A DNA stretch of 5,867 bases, from the NCBI GenBank assembly GCA_937870605.1, contig CALMZW010000395.1, forward strand, positions 1-5,867, read 5' to 3'. This document shows, piece after piece, positions 4,427 to 5,867 of this stretch. The first letter of the stretch is position 1; each line of letters begins with the position of its first letter. Source of the stretch: an uncultured Synergistaceae bacterium. GTDB taxonomy: Bacteria > Synergistota > Synergistia > Synergistales > Aminobacteriaceae. The notes under the pieces are model-generated. The model saw only the letters and a list, made by a program, of their open reading frames with translations, made no database searches and had not been told where the DNA came from. Made by a program: the position numbers and the translations under genes.

Positions 4427-5867
4427 ATGGCGGACGATTTCAAAAAAACGTTAAACCTTCCGGAAACATCTTTCCCGATGAAAGCGAACCTTGCGAAACG
4501 AGAACCGGACTTTCTTGCATTCTGGAAAGAGAACGAAATATATGAAAAAATGGTTTCACAAAGAAAAGGGAACCCTCCGTACATTCTTCACGACGGTCCT
4601 CCCTATGCGAACGGGAACATTCATATTGGAACCGCTTTCAACAAAATCCTGAAAGACCTGTTTCCAAAATACAAAACGCTCAGAGGGTATTATTCTCCGT
4701 ATGTGCCCGGGTGGGACACGCATGGTTTGCCCATTGAGCTTCACGTTCTGAAATCGGAAGGGCTCTCGAAAGACGATGTGGATCCCGTCGAACTTCGAAA
4801 ACAATGCACCGAGTATGCCTTGAAATATCGCGATATCCAGCGCGATGAATTCATCCGCCTCGGCGTATTCGGGGATTGGGAAAACCCGTACATGACACTC
4901 TTCCCCGAATATGAAGCCGCTCAGCTCGGCGCGTTCGCCGATATGGTGGAAAAGGGACTCGTCTACAGAGGCGAAAAACCGGTGTTCTGGTGCATCGATT
5001 GTCAGACCGCGCTGGCCGCAGCCGAAATCGAGTACTGGGACGAGAAATCCCCCTCCGTGTATGTTTCGTATTCCATCCCCGCAGCTGCGGAACGTTTCCC
5101 GCAACTTCAAAACGAAGACGTAAACGTCATTGTCTGGACGACAACGCCTTGGACGCTCCCCGCCAGTATGGCGGTCGCGGTAGGGCCGGGATATGAGTAC
5201 GTTTTCGCCAGGTCGGGAAAACACGTGTTTCTCTTCGCGAAAAATCTTGCGCATGCTTTGTCTCACGCGACAGGGCTGGACCTTTCGGATATCGTCCTCT
5301 CCGTCAAGGGAAGCGAACTGGAGGGGCTGCAGGCCGTCCATCCTTTTTATGAAGAACGCAAGACCCCGATCGTCCTGGCGGATTACGTGGAACTCGATTC
5401 CGGAACGGGATGCGTTCATACTGCTCCGGGGCACGGCGTCGAAGATTACGAGACGGGCATCCGGTACGGGATAGACGTCTATAATCCCGTCGACGATTCG
5501 GGCAGATTCGTTCCCGAAACGCCGCTTGTCGGAGGACTTTCCCTTGACGACGGCGCAAAAAGGGTTCTGGATACGCTGCGCTCGAACGGCAGGCTTCTCG
5601 GCATGGCGTCTATCAATCACTCATACCCTCACTGCTGGAGATGCAAGAAGCCGGTAATCTTCAGATCCACGAAGCAATGGTTCGTGAAGGTTTCGGACTT
5701 TCGTCAAAAAGCTCTGTCCGCAATCGATAACGACGTAACATGGGTTCCGGAATGGGGTAAAGACAGAATCTACAACATGGTTCGTGACCGATCGGACTGG
5801 TGTATCAGTCGCCAGAGGGTCTGGGGCATCCCCATCCCGTCGTTTACCTGTTCGGATTGCGGCGCCT
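4427..5867 (+). CDS. ileS: Isoleucyl-tRNA synthetase, N-terminal 480 residues (3' truncated by window)
   Basis: The frame is open from ATG 4427 to the window edge, giving 480 residues of bacterial-type IleRS, which charges tRNA-Ile and edits mischarged valine. Seen: the N-terminal TLNLPETSFPMKANLAKREP (8-27); the class I signature region DGPPYANGNIHIGTAFNKIL (56-75), in which the usual HIGH reads HIGT (66-69); PYVPGWDTHGLPIE (91-104); and GDWENPYMT (149-157). The CP1 editing domain shows VWTTTPWTLPAS (236-247) and GTGCVHTAPGHGVEDY (326-341) with D340 aligned to the editing Asp. Back in the catalytic domain are CWRCKKPVIFRSTKQWF (403-419) and DWCISRQRVWGIPIP (457-471). The KMSKS loop, anticodon-binding domain and C-terminal zinc finger lie beyond the window. 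The final TLPAN Asn is Ser (S247). A good Shine-Dalgarno precedes the ATG, and a strong terminator ends 24 nt upstream. Confidence 0.97.
   Translation, partial: MADDFKKTLNLPETSFPMKANLAKREPDFLAFWKENEIYEKMVSQRKGNPPYILHDGPPYANGNIHIGTAFNKILKDLFPKYKTLRGYYSPYVPGWDTHGLPIELHVLKSEGLSKDDVDPVELRKQCTEYALKYRDIQRDEFIRLGVFGDWENPYMTLFPEYEAAQLGAFADMVEKGLVYRGEKPVFWCIDCQTALAAAEIEYWDEKSPSVYVSYSIPAAAERFPQLQNEDVNVIVWTTTPWTLPASMAVAVGPGYEYVFARSGKHVFLFAKNLAHALSHATGLDLSDIVLSVKGSELEGLQAVHPFYEERKTPIVLADYVELDSGTGCVHTAPGHGVEDYETGIRYGIDVYNPVDDSGRFVPETPLVGGLSLDDGAKRVLDTLRSNGRLLGMASINHSYPHCWRCKKPVIFRSTKQWFVKVSDFRQKALSAIDNDVTWVPEWGKDRIYNMVRDRSDWCISRQRVWGIPIPSFTCSDCGA

Noticed and set aside
4556..5620. 354-codon open frame on the minus strand opposite ileS
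   Set aside because: The plus strand is unmistakably IleRS over the whole interval. The antisense translation has no recognisable domain and is a codon-bias shadow.
1..5867. Mobile element, CRISPR array, toxin-antitoxin or defence system
   Set aside because: No transposase, integrase, spaced repeat array or defence-gene motif is seen; apart from the tRNA interval the window is dense core housekeeping genes. The tRNA-Arg is intact and no partial duplicate of its 3' end is visible as an attachment site.

Overview
The window is a compact, all-plus-strand stretch of core bacterial housekeeping genes at roughly 50% G+C. It opens inside the end of infB (translation initiation factor IF-2). It then runs through a DUF503/YlxP-family gene, rbfA, a DHH/DHHA1 phosphoesterase of the NrnA type, truB and ribF. 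After a short intergenic stretch come a tRNA-Arg(CCT) gene and ileS, which leaves the window at the 3' edge. The infB-ylxP-rbfA-nrnA-truB-ribF order is a widespread bacterial ribosome-maturation cluster. It is shared by Firmicutes-like and several diderm lineages such as Synergistota. The usual Firmicutes continuation (rpsO) is absent; tRNA-Arg and ileS follow instead. I lean weakly towards a Synergistota-like or other deep-branching anaerobe, but nothing here fixes the taxonomy.

Bases 1-3980 behave as one transcription unit. The only intergenic gap is 9 nt (infB to ylxP). After it every junction overlaps: 32 nt (ylxP/rbfA), 11-29 nt depending on start (rbfA/nrnA), 26 nt (nrnA/truB) and 4 nt ATGA (truB/ribF). 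This suggests translational coupling. The products act in translation initiation (IF-2), 30S maturation (RbfA), nanoRNA/pAp turnover (NrnA-like), tRNA pseudouridylation (TruB) and FMN/FAD synthesis (RibF).

Bases 3981-4426 are the only non-obvious part. They hold a possible 41-codon ORF whose ATG overlaps the ribF stop (TAATG), and a good promoter (TTGACA/TGTAAT) just ahead of the tRNA. They also hold a complete tRNA-Arg(CCT) with encoded CCA, a possible 28-codon single-membrane-span peptide, two weaker inverted repeats, and a very strong 10-bp intrinsic terminator. The terminator ends only 24 nt before the ileS ATG. There is no room for a promoter between them, so ileS must depend on read-through, attenuation or a promoter upstream of the hairpin. 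No canonical T-box sequence is visible.

Bases 4427-5867 encode the first 480 residues of isoleucyl-tRNA synthetase. It has two motif variants: HIGT instead of HIGH, and Ser in place of the usual Asn in the TTTPWTLPAN editing motif. I found no mobile element, CRISPR array, defence system or clear horizontal insertion. The items worth a second look are the two small ORFs and the terminator in the tRNA/ileS interval, the ribF tail, and the rbfA/nrnA overlap repeat.
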